A DNA stretch of 64,000 nt from Anadara kagoshimensis. Its lineage: Eukaryota > Mollusca > Bivalvia > Arcoida > Arcidae. The notes under the pieces are model-generated. The model did no database searches, was not told where the DNA came from, and saw nothing but the letters and a program-made list of their open reading frames with translations. The position numbers and the translations under genes are program-made. Where the stretch lies: NCBI GenBank assembly GCA_021292105.1, contig CM037869.1, forward strand, positions 49,163,234 through 49,227,233. Reading direction: 5' to 3'. Shown here piece by piece: positions 11,980 through 52,749 of the stretch; position 1 is the first letter of the stretch; every line of letters begins with the position of its first letter.

Positions 11980-12280
11980 GCGGACCGGAAGTGAATATAG
12001 TGGAAGTGTGATATTTGTCGTAGTCGTTGGAATAGCTGAGAAATATGTCAATTATTCAAGCGAGGGGTTATCGAGGGATACAAAAATGTGTATTACCGTA
12101 AAGATAAAAGTGTTTTGAATCGAACGGTACCAGGTTTGTTTGAATTTTTATCGTGCAAAAATGGAAATAATCAGTTTGAAGCGGACTGGTGGTAATTCTC
12201 CTGAAAAAGAGATGACCACCTTGTGTTATTATATAGTAATTTCTCGATTTTTTTTTCATTCATAGAAACAAATGCCTGTG
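11980..12280 (-). repeat. Right terminal inverted repeat (301 bp)
   Basis: Reverse complement of 3373-3673. Its inner edge is 96 bp from the helicase start codon, so the same repeat sequence probably drives both element genes. Confidence 0.9.
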
Positions 12281-12288
12281 AATGAAAC
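12281..12288. repeat. Right target-site duplication of the P-like transposon
   Basis: AATGAAAC, identical to 3365-3372. Confidence 0.9.
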
Positions 12289-14519
12289 GTCGGAAATTGG
12301 CTAACTTGCTAACACAGCAAAATGTAAAATTAATTCTCAGCCTCTTTTGATGACCAAATTACCCGTTTATCTAGGTTGACATCGTTAAAATGAAATCGGT
12401 ACAATCAAACTTTACGTCATAAAATCGTCTGAAATGTTTTGGATTACGATTAAATTAAAATTTTCATATTTTCTCACCTTTTTAAAAATGTTTATGAAAA
12501 TCACTTGATGTTTATGAATTGTACTTCCTTGTTTTGTTCTGCGCATGACCGTCTGAGTGAAAAGTAAATACATAACTCGAAAAATGGATCAACCCCAAAT
12601 CTGTCTGATTTACGAAGGCTTGATCTACACAGTCTCTGTTTTTGTGTTTACCATAGGTGGTCTTTAAAATAAATTTTGCCCAAGTGGATGTAATGACAGT
12701 GGTGAGCCCATAGAGGCTGGAAATCCTAACAACAACAACAATGGCAGGTTTGATTATTTAAAGTATTTTGAATTCACGGGGAAAAATCCGTTCATATCTT
12801 TTTATCGCCAATGAGCACCTACTAAATATTGTGATTTCCTGGAACGACTAGGCTCAAGTGAGTTGACAATACATGAATTTTCTTTCATTTTTTGATTTGA
12901 TTTTCTATGAACTTTTGACGATATTCACTGTCATGATCTGACTGGCCAGTACAGTGAAACATAACTTGAGTTTTAACGTTTGACCGGGTAAGCTTGCCAA
13001 ACAATGAACCGTTACAACTCATCCATAACTTGAAGATATTTATAAACCTATTATTATTATTTTTGTTGTATTCTAAATGTACCCAGCCGATATGTTAGTG
13101 TACTTAATGATAAATATGGGAAAACGGCATCACAATGACATTGTAATCATTTTGAATCATGAATTTCAATTAAATATTTTTGAACAAACTTGATTAAAAA
13201 TTAAAATAAAGTTGATCAATCGAAAGGCACATGATTCTTATCATAATAGAGGATACGGGTGTGATGTTTTATGAATACCGTAAATGTTATGGCTGACGTA
13301 CGTTTTCCTCTCAGTGTCCTTACTCTCCGGGGCAACCGGTCTCACTTCCCTATTAGAAGTTCACGCGTTTTGACTTAATTTAGCCAGTTTGAAAAGTTTT
13401 TACTTTTGTCAGTTTTGGATAATGTTCTTGGACATGGTTTGGTATTTTTATCTTCAAAATTATAATAAAATTTAAAAAATACCCATAAGTATATAAAAAA
13501 AGAGTACTCTTTTTATATACTTATAGGTATTTTTTAAAATTTTATTATGAAACTGGCCCCTGTGATGGTTAACCATGGCTTGTTACTTCACTGACATTCT
13601 AAGGACCCCATCGACCCAAGTAAAGATTAGAAATATACTGTTTTTATATATCAACTCTTTTGCGTAACAAACTTCATTCACGATGTCTTGCTTATCATTC
13701 TTCATAAAAATAGTGCTATAAATATTAAAACAGTATTGTATAACTCGTGTGTATTTTTATTAGATCTATGGTAGGGCCATGCCAAACTTCGAGTGATTTT
13801 TTTTAATTTAGAATTTTAAAAAATCATAAATTCAGTCAATTCAAATCGATTTCCTCCTGTCCTTAAACCCCACATGACAAGTTTGAAAAATAAAGTTGGT
13901 TATTTGCGGGTTTAGTTGGTATGGCTAATGGCCTATAACTATCACATCTGGCTCGCGTATTTTTAGGTTGCAAATAAATCATTGACAATCTTGGTAATAA
14001 ACAGTCTAATTTTCATAAAACGTCATATAACTCAAAATTCCCTAGCCTCTCTGTACTAGCAGACTAGAATGATCTTTTGATTGGTCAAGTTTATTTTTGT
14101 TTTTGTTCACGGTCTTCTATAATCATTTTGACGTTAGAGGGCGTCATTAAGTGTGTAAATTAAAATTCAACAATTTGAATTTTAAAGTCATAAAATACTT
14201 TAACAAAAATCAATAAAAGAAAATCATGATTTTGTAATCATTAAAAAAATAGGCACTGGATTTCAGTAATCACTGGTAATGCCTACTTTAATCCCGGCCC
14301 GTTAATATTTTCCTATCAAGTTAAAGTTGAATGTTTTTCAGCCAAAATAGTGTGAATTTATTATCTCTTAGAATAATATTTACCTGTCTTTTTATATTTT
14401 CCACAAAATTAAAAAAGAAGATCGAGAAACTTTGTTGCATTCATTTAGCGAGTCAGTCCTGTTCCGGGTTTCAGAGTTATTCCCAGATCCATTTCAGGTA
14501 TTAGTCAGCGATAAAGAAA
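12289..14519. other. Intergenic and 5' region upstream of U2SURP
   Basis: No gene is recognisable. It contains the hairpin at 13461-13549. The last 100 bp or so should be the U2SURP 5' UTR and core promoter, but I see no convincing TATA box or initiator. Confidence 0.55.
13461..13549. repeat. Near-perfect hairpin (MITE-like)
   Basis: Arms of about 39 bp (13461-13499 and 13511-13549) are complementary except at single positions, around the centre AGAGTACTCT. Both arms contain AAAAAATACC or its complement. Confidence 0.75.
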
Positions 14520-45162
<30,643 letters not shown>

Positions 45163-45339
45163 AATTGATTATGTTATCGTCATAGCAATGCATTTCATGT
45201 CATTACCAAGGAAACTCATTCTTCCGTTGTTATAGCAACACTTCATGTCATTTCTGTGGTTACTTTTGTTAGCATCATCATTACATTTTTGTTTTTGGTT
45301 ACTATAGCTACGACTTTTGAGTGGAGATAAAACTTTTGG

Positions 45340-45915
45340 CACTTATGTGTGAATTTTATGAGTACTTATGTCATAGCATTGTTGTCATGGCAACTCCTTT
45401 CATCCTATCACTATGGTAACAGTTTAGAGTATTGTTGTCATGGCAACTTTTCATCCCATCACTATGGTAACAGTTTATAGCATTGTTGTCATGGCAACTC
45501 CTTTCATCCTATCACTATGGTAACAGTTTAGAGTATTGTTGTCATGGCAACTTTTCATCCCATAACCATGGTTACAGTTTACCTCAGTTACATGTCATGT
45601 CTATACCAAAAGTTAACTTTTGACACTTGTGTAAATTAAAAGAGTACTTATGTCAGTACAATGTTGTCATGGCAACTCCTTTTATCCCATCACCATGGTA
45701 ACAGTTTAGAGCATTGTTGTCATGGCTGCTTCTTTCATGTTATCACCATGGTTACAGTTTACCTCAGTGACATATCATGTCTATACCAAAGCTGTACACC
45801 TGTCACTTGTGTCAATTAAATGAGTACTTATGTTAGCACAATGTTGTTATGGCAACTCCTTTCATCCCATCACCATGGCAAGAGTTTAGCATATTGTTGT
45901 CATGGTAACAACAAT
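45340..45915 (+). repeat. X-box-like tandem repeats in the 3' UTR
   Basis: GTTGTCATGGCAAC occurs at 45381, 45433, 45485, 45538 and 45663, with one- or two-base variants at 45716, 45843 and 45896. CACTATGGTAACAG lies between many of them. The spacing is about 52 bp in the first group. Confidence 0.8.
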
Positions 45916-46239
45916 TTTGTAATAATTCATGTAGAAGAGTTAAGTTCAAGAAACTGAACTTATGAAAAATATAAAACTGAAAAGATATATGGCTATATGA
46001 GTTATCCCTATCACAGCTGGTTTAGAATTTAACTCAAAAACTTTAAATAACTGGACCAAAAGTCACTGTAAAAATTAGGTTTGATAGCCATGATGTTGCG
46101 ACAGATTTCATTGTATTTACATGTGTTCAAATCTTGTAAAGAAAGAGAAAGTGTATAGGTATGGGTGTGTGTGTATGTGCTTAAGATTGTGATTTGTGTT
46201 TTTGTATACTAAGGAGTATGTGCATGTTTGAAGTGTGTG

Positions 46240-46280
46240 CATAGAATGCTGTGTGTGTGTGTGTGTGTGTGTGTGTGCAC
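46240..46280 (+). repeat. (GT)n microsatellite
   Basis: About 15 GT units within a GT-rich segment of the U2SURP 3' UTR. Confidence 0.9.
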
Positions 46281-46572
46281 AAGTGTTAGTGTGTACAAAT
46301 GTTAAAGAAGTGTTATTTGATATGTAAGTACATGTATGTGTTAATGCGAGTCCCTTCATGTTTAGATTTGTTCCATTTGATTTGATTTAAACTAGATGAG
46401 TGTTATTACAACTGATCATGAAATAGGAGGGTGGGTGTTACTTGGGAGATTTTTATCATGGATTGTCTAGGTATGTTTACCAGCCTGACAACATTTTTTC
46501 AAAGAGTTAGTAGTCGTTTGATGATCGAGAGTCTGAAATATATTAAGTATTTATGTTTACAGTCAGAAATTG

Positions 46573-46578
46573 AATAAA
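46573..46578 (+). terminator. U2SURP: Polyadenylation signal of U2SURP
   Basis: AATAAA, the first clear signal before unrelated repeat sequence begins at about 46612. Confidence 0.5.
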
Positions 46579-46654
46579 CATTTAAAAACATTTCTGTCTT
46601 TGGTTTTGATCGGCTCTGTCTAGTGGGGCATTGGTGACCAAATGGTCTAAAAGT

Positions 46655-47715
46655 CAGGGTTCGTACAGGCCTGAAAAAGTCCTTAAATTTTGAGGTTTGC
46701 CCTAAAAAGACCCTAAAACCAAGTCTGACCCTAAAAAGCGCTTGAATTCATCCTGAAGGCCCTAAAAAGCCCTTGAATTTGGCCAGTTTGGTGTCCATAT
46801 TTTGTAGGGGTGTAACGATACGGCAGTGTTGTATCGCGATATATTGTGATACATGATGGGTGTATTGCAATACGTATCACGGTATATTGTTTTTACAGGT
46901 CTGACATAAGAAGGTCAGTACAAATTTAACAATAGTCTTCAATACATTCATGGTTATTTTACTTCTTGGCTTTTATTCATAAATTCCAAGATGAAACACA
47001 TAAGTTATAAGGCAATAATAAAGTCTATGTTCTTTAGTAGACAAAAACTGACTAGACTACGAAGTCGTAATTCTCCGACATTGTTAATCACTCTCAATCA
47101 CATGCTTATTACTTCTACAGCTTTCGTATATATTACAAACATCTTAATGACTAAAACTTTACCACGTGTGTGCTTGTGAAAAATATTTATTTTCAAGATC
47201 ATTCTACTACTGATGAGGAATTGTATTTCGAAAAGGCCATCTAGAGTGCTGTGAAAAATTAAAATAGGTAGTATATATATGTAATTTCAAGCGTCCGAGT
47301 GAGATTCAACAGTCTAACAAGCATACAGTAAATGTATTGCAAAATACCGGTTTTCATTTAGTGTATCGCGATACGAACCGGTCTAGTGTGCACATCACGG
47401 TTTACCGGTATATCGTTACACCCCTAATATTTTGATATTAAGTGGTTGCAAATAGACTGATATAAATAAACAAATGAATTAATTAATAAGTAACATTGAA
47501 ATGGGTAATTTAAAGGTACCTGGCCCAACTGAATGAACAATGTCAAACTCCACTTCAAGTATCGTTACTATGGACACGTAGTAATTGTTTTATTGATTTA
47601 ATTGCCTTTGCACCAATATTTTTTTGCTAAAATTGTCCTTCTGATTAGGCCTTAAATTTGCAAATAAGACCCTAAAAAGTCCTTAAATTTGGAATCCATG
47701 TCTGTACGAACCCTG
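46655..47715. mobile_element. hAT-like element with CAGGGTTCGTAC termini
   Basis: CAGGGTTCGTACAGG...CTGTACGAACCCTG with AAAGT flanking both ends. The body has repeats of CCCTAAAAAG-CCTTGAATT. It is interrupted by the element at 46805-47426, leaving about 430 bp of its own. Confidence 0.75.
46805..47426. mobile_element. Nonautonomous hAT element with TAGGGGTGTAACGATAC termini
   Basis: TAGGGGTGTAACGATAC is inverted relative to TATCGTTACACCCCTA. Perfect 8-bp duplications ATATTTTG lie at 46797-46804 and 47427-47434. The 622-bp interior has no transposase. Confidence 0.88.
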
Positions 47716-47752
47716 AAAGTGTGTGCTTTAAAGTAACAGTGCTTCTCACTAA

Positions 47753-48094
47753 ACCACTACGGTAGCTCAGTTGATAAGAGTGCTCGCTCCATAAGTGGGA
47801 GGTCATGGGTTCGAGCTCTGACCGGGTCCGACTCAAGACTTGAAAGTGGGTAGTGACTGTTCTTTCGCCAAGCACTCGGCATTATGAAATGAAAGTCACG
47901 GTTCTTTCGGATGGGAACTTAAAATAAACGAGGTCCTGTGTCACTGTAGGCTTGGCAAGCTGAAGAACCCTGTTGTATAATGCCATCAGGGCAATGCACT
48001 AGCAAAATTTCTGCACCTTTGCCTATAGCTGGTGACGTCTCCATATAAGTGAAATATTCTTGACAGGGACGTTAAACACAATTACTCAACTCAA
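47753..48094 (+). mobile_element. SINE-1, full-length copy
   Basis: A box GGTAGCTCAGTTGATAAGAG, B box GGGTTCGAGCTCTG, body with TAGTGACTGTTCTTTCGCCA and tail GAAATATTCTTGACAGGGAC. Flanked by TGCTTCTCACTAA (47740-47752) and TGCCTCTCACTAA (48095-48107). Confidence 0.85.
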
Positions 48095-48439
48095 TGCCTC
48101 TCACTAACTCGGTTCTAGTCACACTCTGGACAGAACCTAGTATGATAAAAAGTTTGTCAATTTGCTTGCCGACAGTCAGTGGGTTTCTCCGGGCACAATG
48201 GTTTCCACCACCATTCCTGAATTTCCGCTATACAAGGGAAAAAAATCTTGACTAGGGTGTAAAAACGCCATCAAAAACAGTGTTTCATCTACAAACAAGG
48301 CCAGACAAAGGTAATGCAAGTGCATAAATTCTAGGAGGTATAAATTTTTGTGCAAATTATAACTTGGATAAATTCATGTTGACTTGAAATACATGCATTG
48401 TATATCTCGTGGATCGCCACATGCAATATAATTTTACAG

Positions 48440-48603
48440 TCAAACCTGTCGATAAAGGCCACGTAAGGGAACCAGTATAAGTGGCCTGTATTAGCTGGCG
48501 ACTTTTTATATAGCATTTCCAATAACATGGATAAAGAGCAAATAAGATAAAATTTTGCTGGCCTTAAAAAGCAAGTGACCCTTATATAGAGGTGGTTCAA
48601 CTA
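48440..48603. repeat. Interspersed repeat with CAAACCTGTCGATAAAGGCC
   Basis: Same family as 18107, 56970 and 60243; the two ends (AACCTGT...AAAGGCCAC and TATAGAGGTGGTT) are weakly inverted. Confidence 0.6.
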
Positions 48604-49190
48604 TTTAATTTGATGGTGAATTTAAATTGGTGCTAATTAGTACATAGCTTAAATTGATATGTTAATATTGGAGTAATGAGGTTTATTGCTACATTAGAGA
48701 TGCACAACACTTGTGCAATGTATATGAAAGGCAATATTCTTGGATTCTGGAAGAAACTGAAGCATGCGGGAAAACCACCAATTTGTTGCACACAAACTGA
48801 CAAATTTGTCTTGTATTTAGTATGTGGTCGAGTGGAATTGAAGCCTAGGTAAGAAAAGATGCCGTGTATCATGAGTGTGCTTAAGATCACTTGGCCAATT
48901 CAGTGCTTTATGGTGCAATAAGAAACCATTGAATTAACACCAGTGGCAGTTAAAACTAGCTATATGGAAGGTACTAAACCTTCCGGGACACCTGGCATCA
49001 TGACATGCCAGTTTCAAAGTTTATACTTTGCTTTGGGGTTGTGACTTTAACATGGATTGGTATGATTGTTTTTGATTAACACTCGTTGACAAACACATTG
49101 CATAGATATACATTTCTTCAGCTATAACTGATGATGTCTTGATATAAGTGAAATAATCTTGATTTGTATATAAAACTAAATTTTAAACTA

Positions 49191-50454
49191 CAGTCAACTC
49201 TCGTTAATTCCAAATCGGTTGAATCGAAATTTCGCTTAAATCGAAATGATACAAATGGTCCCGTCAGATTGCTATGTATTTCTATGTAAATTTGTATGTT
49301 TAATTCGAAATACCGAAATTCGAAATTTTGCTTAATTCTAAGTGAATTTTCAGTCCAAATTACGAAATATAACGAAAATTCTGTTTAAATCGAAATCAAT
49401 TTTCAGTCCAATCTAATATGAAATATAATGAAAATCTAATGTTTTAATCAAAATATACTTTCCTTGTTTATACTTTTAAATGTTTATACAACAAGCGGCA
49501 AAAAAAAAAAAAAAAATACACAAAAATATTTTATCTTAAACTTGAACAATACCTGAAATAATTACTCCATCTCTTATTTAAAATGTGTTTACAGTAACAG
49601 AATGACGGCTTACTTGGAAGATTCATTTCCAACTAAAAATACCCATAAAAAAGAAAGTCAGCATCTCGTGCTATTTTCACAATTTTTCAATTTGTACTCG
49701 ACATACCGGTCATTAGTAAAATGTCAGTCAGTAAGAGGAGAAATTTCATTGGTGAGTGGGCGGTCTTCCATTCCACAGAATACCCAAAGCTAATCGACAC
49801 ACCGAAACTTCTTTGATCTATCACGCTCAATTGTTTACACCATTCAGCTACTGTCTGTTAATTACAGGTGTGTGACATGACAAACTGATTTTTAAAAATC
49901 ACCAAAGTCAGACAATTAGGATTACGGATGAAGAAATTATGATTATGAACAAAATTTAATGAATTTTGACAAGAGTTACTAGTATAGCTAGATCAGTCAT
50001 AGGGGAAAAGGTGTAAATTGTTAAAAATTCTTGATAAAACAATTCTTCAATTGAGAATCGCTAGTGCTGGGGAAACTTCAATGGAACCTTGTAAGTTATG
50101 GTGAAGTTTTTTCAAGACTTTTTTGGCCTCGCCATAATTGGTGTTTAACGGAAAATTTCAATGGAATCTTGTAAGTTTTCGGACTTACTTATTTATTGCT
50201 TACAGGATGTTGTCAAAGCTTTACATTAACATAGAAAAAAATCAAAATGATTTTTAATCATAAGCGATACACCATAATATGTAACAGCATACATGTGACA
50301 TCAATGGAGGAGTGCTTTACTATTATTAGAGTTATCTCTCCCGTTATCATCGTTCTGAAGTGTCCGTCAGCGATCAAAACGGTTAATTCGAAATTCTGAT
50401 AAATGGAGTTTTTTCATCCGATCCCTTCAATTTCGAATTAACAAGAGTCGACTG
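49191..50454. mobile_element. Nonautonomous pogo/Tigger-like element
   Basis: Starts CAGTCAACTCTCGTTAATT and ends AATTAACAAGAGTCGACTG, with TA on both sides (49189-49190, 50455-50456). TA duplication and CAGT termini are typical of the pogo group of Tc1/mariner. Internal repeats of TCGAAAT follow the left end. No DDD transposase frame remains. Confidence 0.75.
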
Positions 50455-52497
50455 TAGTTATGCCCACCTACAAAGTGCAAGATGTATTTATAAGCCATGC
50501 TGCATTTGGTGTTTTCAAACATACAGGCTTGAGATACAAACTTATTGGCATGACAAGTTTATTACAGTTTCTGTTATTTTTTAGTCGCCTTACTACACCG
50601 ATACTTGCCAACACAAAATAATAATTGCCATTTGCCAATACATGTAGTATTTTGTGAAATAGTTTATTTGCCCAAAAATTAAACCTTTAACTGCATTACA
50701 TGAAAACAATACAACTTATCCATGCATAGATCTTTGTTTTGTTTGCATTGAATAAACAACTTGCATGTATAAAATTAAACACACTTTCATTTTACCATTT
50801 TAGCGATATCCAATTCAATAAAAAATTTATACAAAAACATCACTCGCTAGAGAAAGACAATGGTATTTCAACAATATACTTTGTTCAAGGATTTCAAGTT
50901 ATCCAAAAAGGAAAGTCCACAATTAAATTTAACTTTCTTCACAATTACAGATCTTGTGATTCAATCTTCCTCTCTCTCTCTCTGGCAAGACATTTAGTTT
51001 ACATCTGTTTCCTAGCAACAAGGTGTCCATTTCACTCCAGTAGGTATTAAATGTTACTATTTCTTTTGAACCAATGAAAACTTGTGTTACAAAATCATTG
51101 ATTTTGGAGGCTATTTTGTAAACCTGTCTGTGATAGCTTGAAATCCTTGGACCAGATTATTATTGTCTATACCGTATAACAGCTTCAAATATTCATGAAT
51201 TTTTGAAACGCAGCTTGCATCGTTTTAAGATTATTGTTCAGCTGAAAATATCTATGTTAACTGTAAACAATAATTATGAATTAATGAACCTGTTTCAATC
51301 CAAATGTTTTTTTTTTTTTATTTATTTCCCCATTTCAATCCAAATATTTTCTATTTATTTTATTTTTAGGAAACGCTTATATATATTTCCCATTTTAGCC
51401 CTCCCTGGATTTCATTCTACACTGAGCTTAAAGTCAACCCTTTCCACCCCAACCTTGTACGTCCTGAACATAACGCAAATCATTTCCTCAGTTTTCTTCA
51501 CATATAATAATAATGATGACATAAAAATCTAAGAGTTACACAAAATCATTGCATAGATAATTTTTTCCAAAGAATTTGGCACAGCTACCTATAACATTAT
51601 ACATGTACACCAGTAAAAATTAAGAATTAAAATAAAACATTTATACATAAAAGCATGTATTGTATCACAAAAGTGATTATAATCAATATAGGTCACAAAA
51701 TTTTGTCTAAAAACATTTTTTTTTTAAATTGGGGGGAAAAAAATTGCCATCTGATGGAAGTACCGTCTAAAAGATTAAAATTTATTTTACTGCATGGGTG
51801 TACCAGAAAGCTTGGATTCAATTTGAAAGTACAATTTTTTTAAAAACATTGTTGTTTAATTATTTTTTTTCGCCTCTAAAAATATGAAAATGACATTTTT
51901 CAGTTTTGCTCCAAAGGAAGATAACTCCAAAAGATAAAGCGAGTATCAAGTGTAATACTGTATATTAACAACAGTTGTCATGGCAACAAAAGCTTGCAAA
52001 ATCTTCACTTGCAATACATTTGTAAAAATTTGGCAGTGATAAAAATACAAAATGTTCTGATGCAAAAAAAGTTCATTGGAATTTAAAAAACAAACCCAAA
52101 ACTTTAAAGATTTAAACGGACTATCAAACTGCAGTGTATAAAAATTGAGCAAGAATAATATTCTATCTACATTTTATATAAACATCCGTTATTAGCACCG
52201 TCGTGGAAATCAGTTTATATGTTTATCTGACAACATAAGGCACATAAGATCATACACATTAAGAATAAAAAAAAAAACAAATATAAAGAAATTTTATACA
52301 TAGTTACAAAATATACAAAAGCAGTTACCGACGACAAAAAAAAAAAACTTTGGCACAATGAATTCTTGATGTATTTATGTATGTATGAGCAATGTTCATA
52401 AACATTTTACAATGTATACAAATTAATTTTTTTTCTTCACATACACGTAAAAATTTGATAAAAAACAGTTTGTATTTATAGCTAAAATTTGAATAAT

Positions 52498-52749
52498 TTA
52501 ACCCCTCATGCAGACTTGACAACGGCTAATCCTTGTTTGAAGATTTCCTGCTTTAAGAGTTTGTGATAACGGAGATCTAAATTGGTTAAACAGATCTATA
52601 GTAGCCAACCAGAAGCTATAAGAGGTGGCATAGTAATTACAGGTGCCTTTTCCGTGGCACTCGACAACTGGAGCGGATCTAAAGTCCTCTAGACAGGATC
52701 CTGGAGATTGCAACTGGTGCCCAGCTCCGTGTCCTCCTGCTCCTTCACT
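52498..52749 (-). CDS. COL4A1: Collagen IV last exon (end of NC1)
   Basis: Begins [20 protein letters not shown] after acceptor GTATTACAG and ends SRCQVCMRG with TAA at 52500-52498. Contains five of the second-half NC1 cysteines. Confidence 0.94.
   Translation of the reverse strand, partial: SEGAGGHGAGHQLQSPGSCLEDFRSAPVVECHGKGTCNYYATSYSFWLATIDLFNQFRSPLSQTLKAGNLQTRISRCQVCMRG

Larger units (their letters stand above)
3373..12280. mobile_element. 8.9-kb P-superfamily DNA transposon carrying a transposase and a Pif1-PHD helicase
   Basis: The element is bounded by identical 301-bp terminal inverted repeats starting CACAGGCATTTG and by perfect 8-bp duplications. It contains a P/THAP9-type transposase on the plus strand and a Pif1-like helicase on the minus strand, arranged convergently. 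The perfect repeats and duplications, plus a nearly intact coding content, indicate a young copy. Known P elements are about 3 kb and encode only transposase, so the length and the helicase are unusual. Absence of a Rep/HUH domain argues against a Helitron; absence of DNA polymerase B and a retroviral-type integrase argues against a Maverick. The boundaries are seen directly. The superfamily rests on the transposase motifs and duplication length. Confidence 0.9.
45163..46595 (+). other. U2SURP: U2SURP 3' UTR
   Basis: Presumed from the stop codon to just past AATAAA at 46573-46578. It contains the repeats described at 45340-45915 and a GT microsatellite near 46240-46280. Confidence 0.6.
46612..48275 (+). 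mobile_element. SINE-2 broken by two later insertions
   Basis: Pieces at 46612-46654, 47716-47752 and 48108-48275 join into a SINE-2 (GGTCTAAAAGTG...CAGTGCTTCTCACTAA...CTCTGGACAGAACCTAGTATG...GGTTTCCACC). The first gap is a hAT-like element and the second is SINE-1. Confidence 0.7.
46596..52497. other. Gene-free interval between U2SURP and the collagen gene
   Basis: Contains the nested cluster at 46612-48275, a pogo-like element at 49191-50454 and AT-rich unique sequence. The part nearest 52497 must include the collagen 3' UTR, but several TTTATT strings prevent a firm choice of its polyadenylation site. Confidence 0.6.

Noticed and set aside
3373..12280. Helitron or Maverick/Polinton identity because of the Pif1 helicase
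   Set aside because: No Rep/HUH motif, no polymerase B, no integrase; there are long terminal inverted repeats with an 8-bp duplication and a P-type transposase.
49602..49793. Transposase remnant in the pogo-like element
   Set aside because: The 63-codon frame shows no helix-turn-helix or DDD motif.
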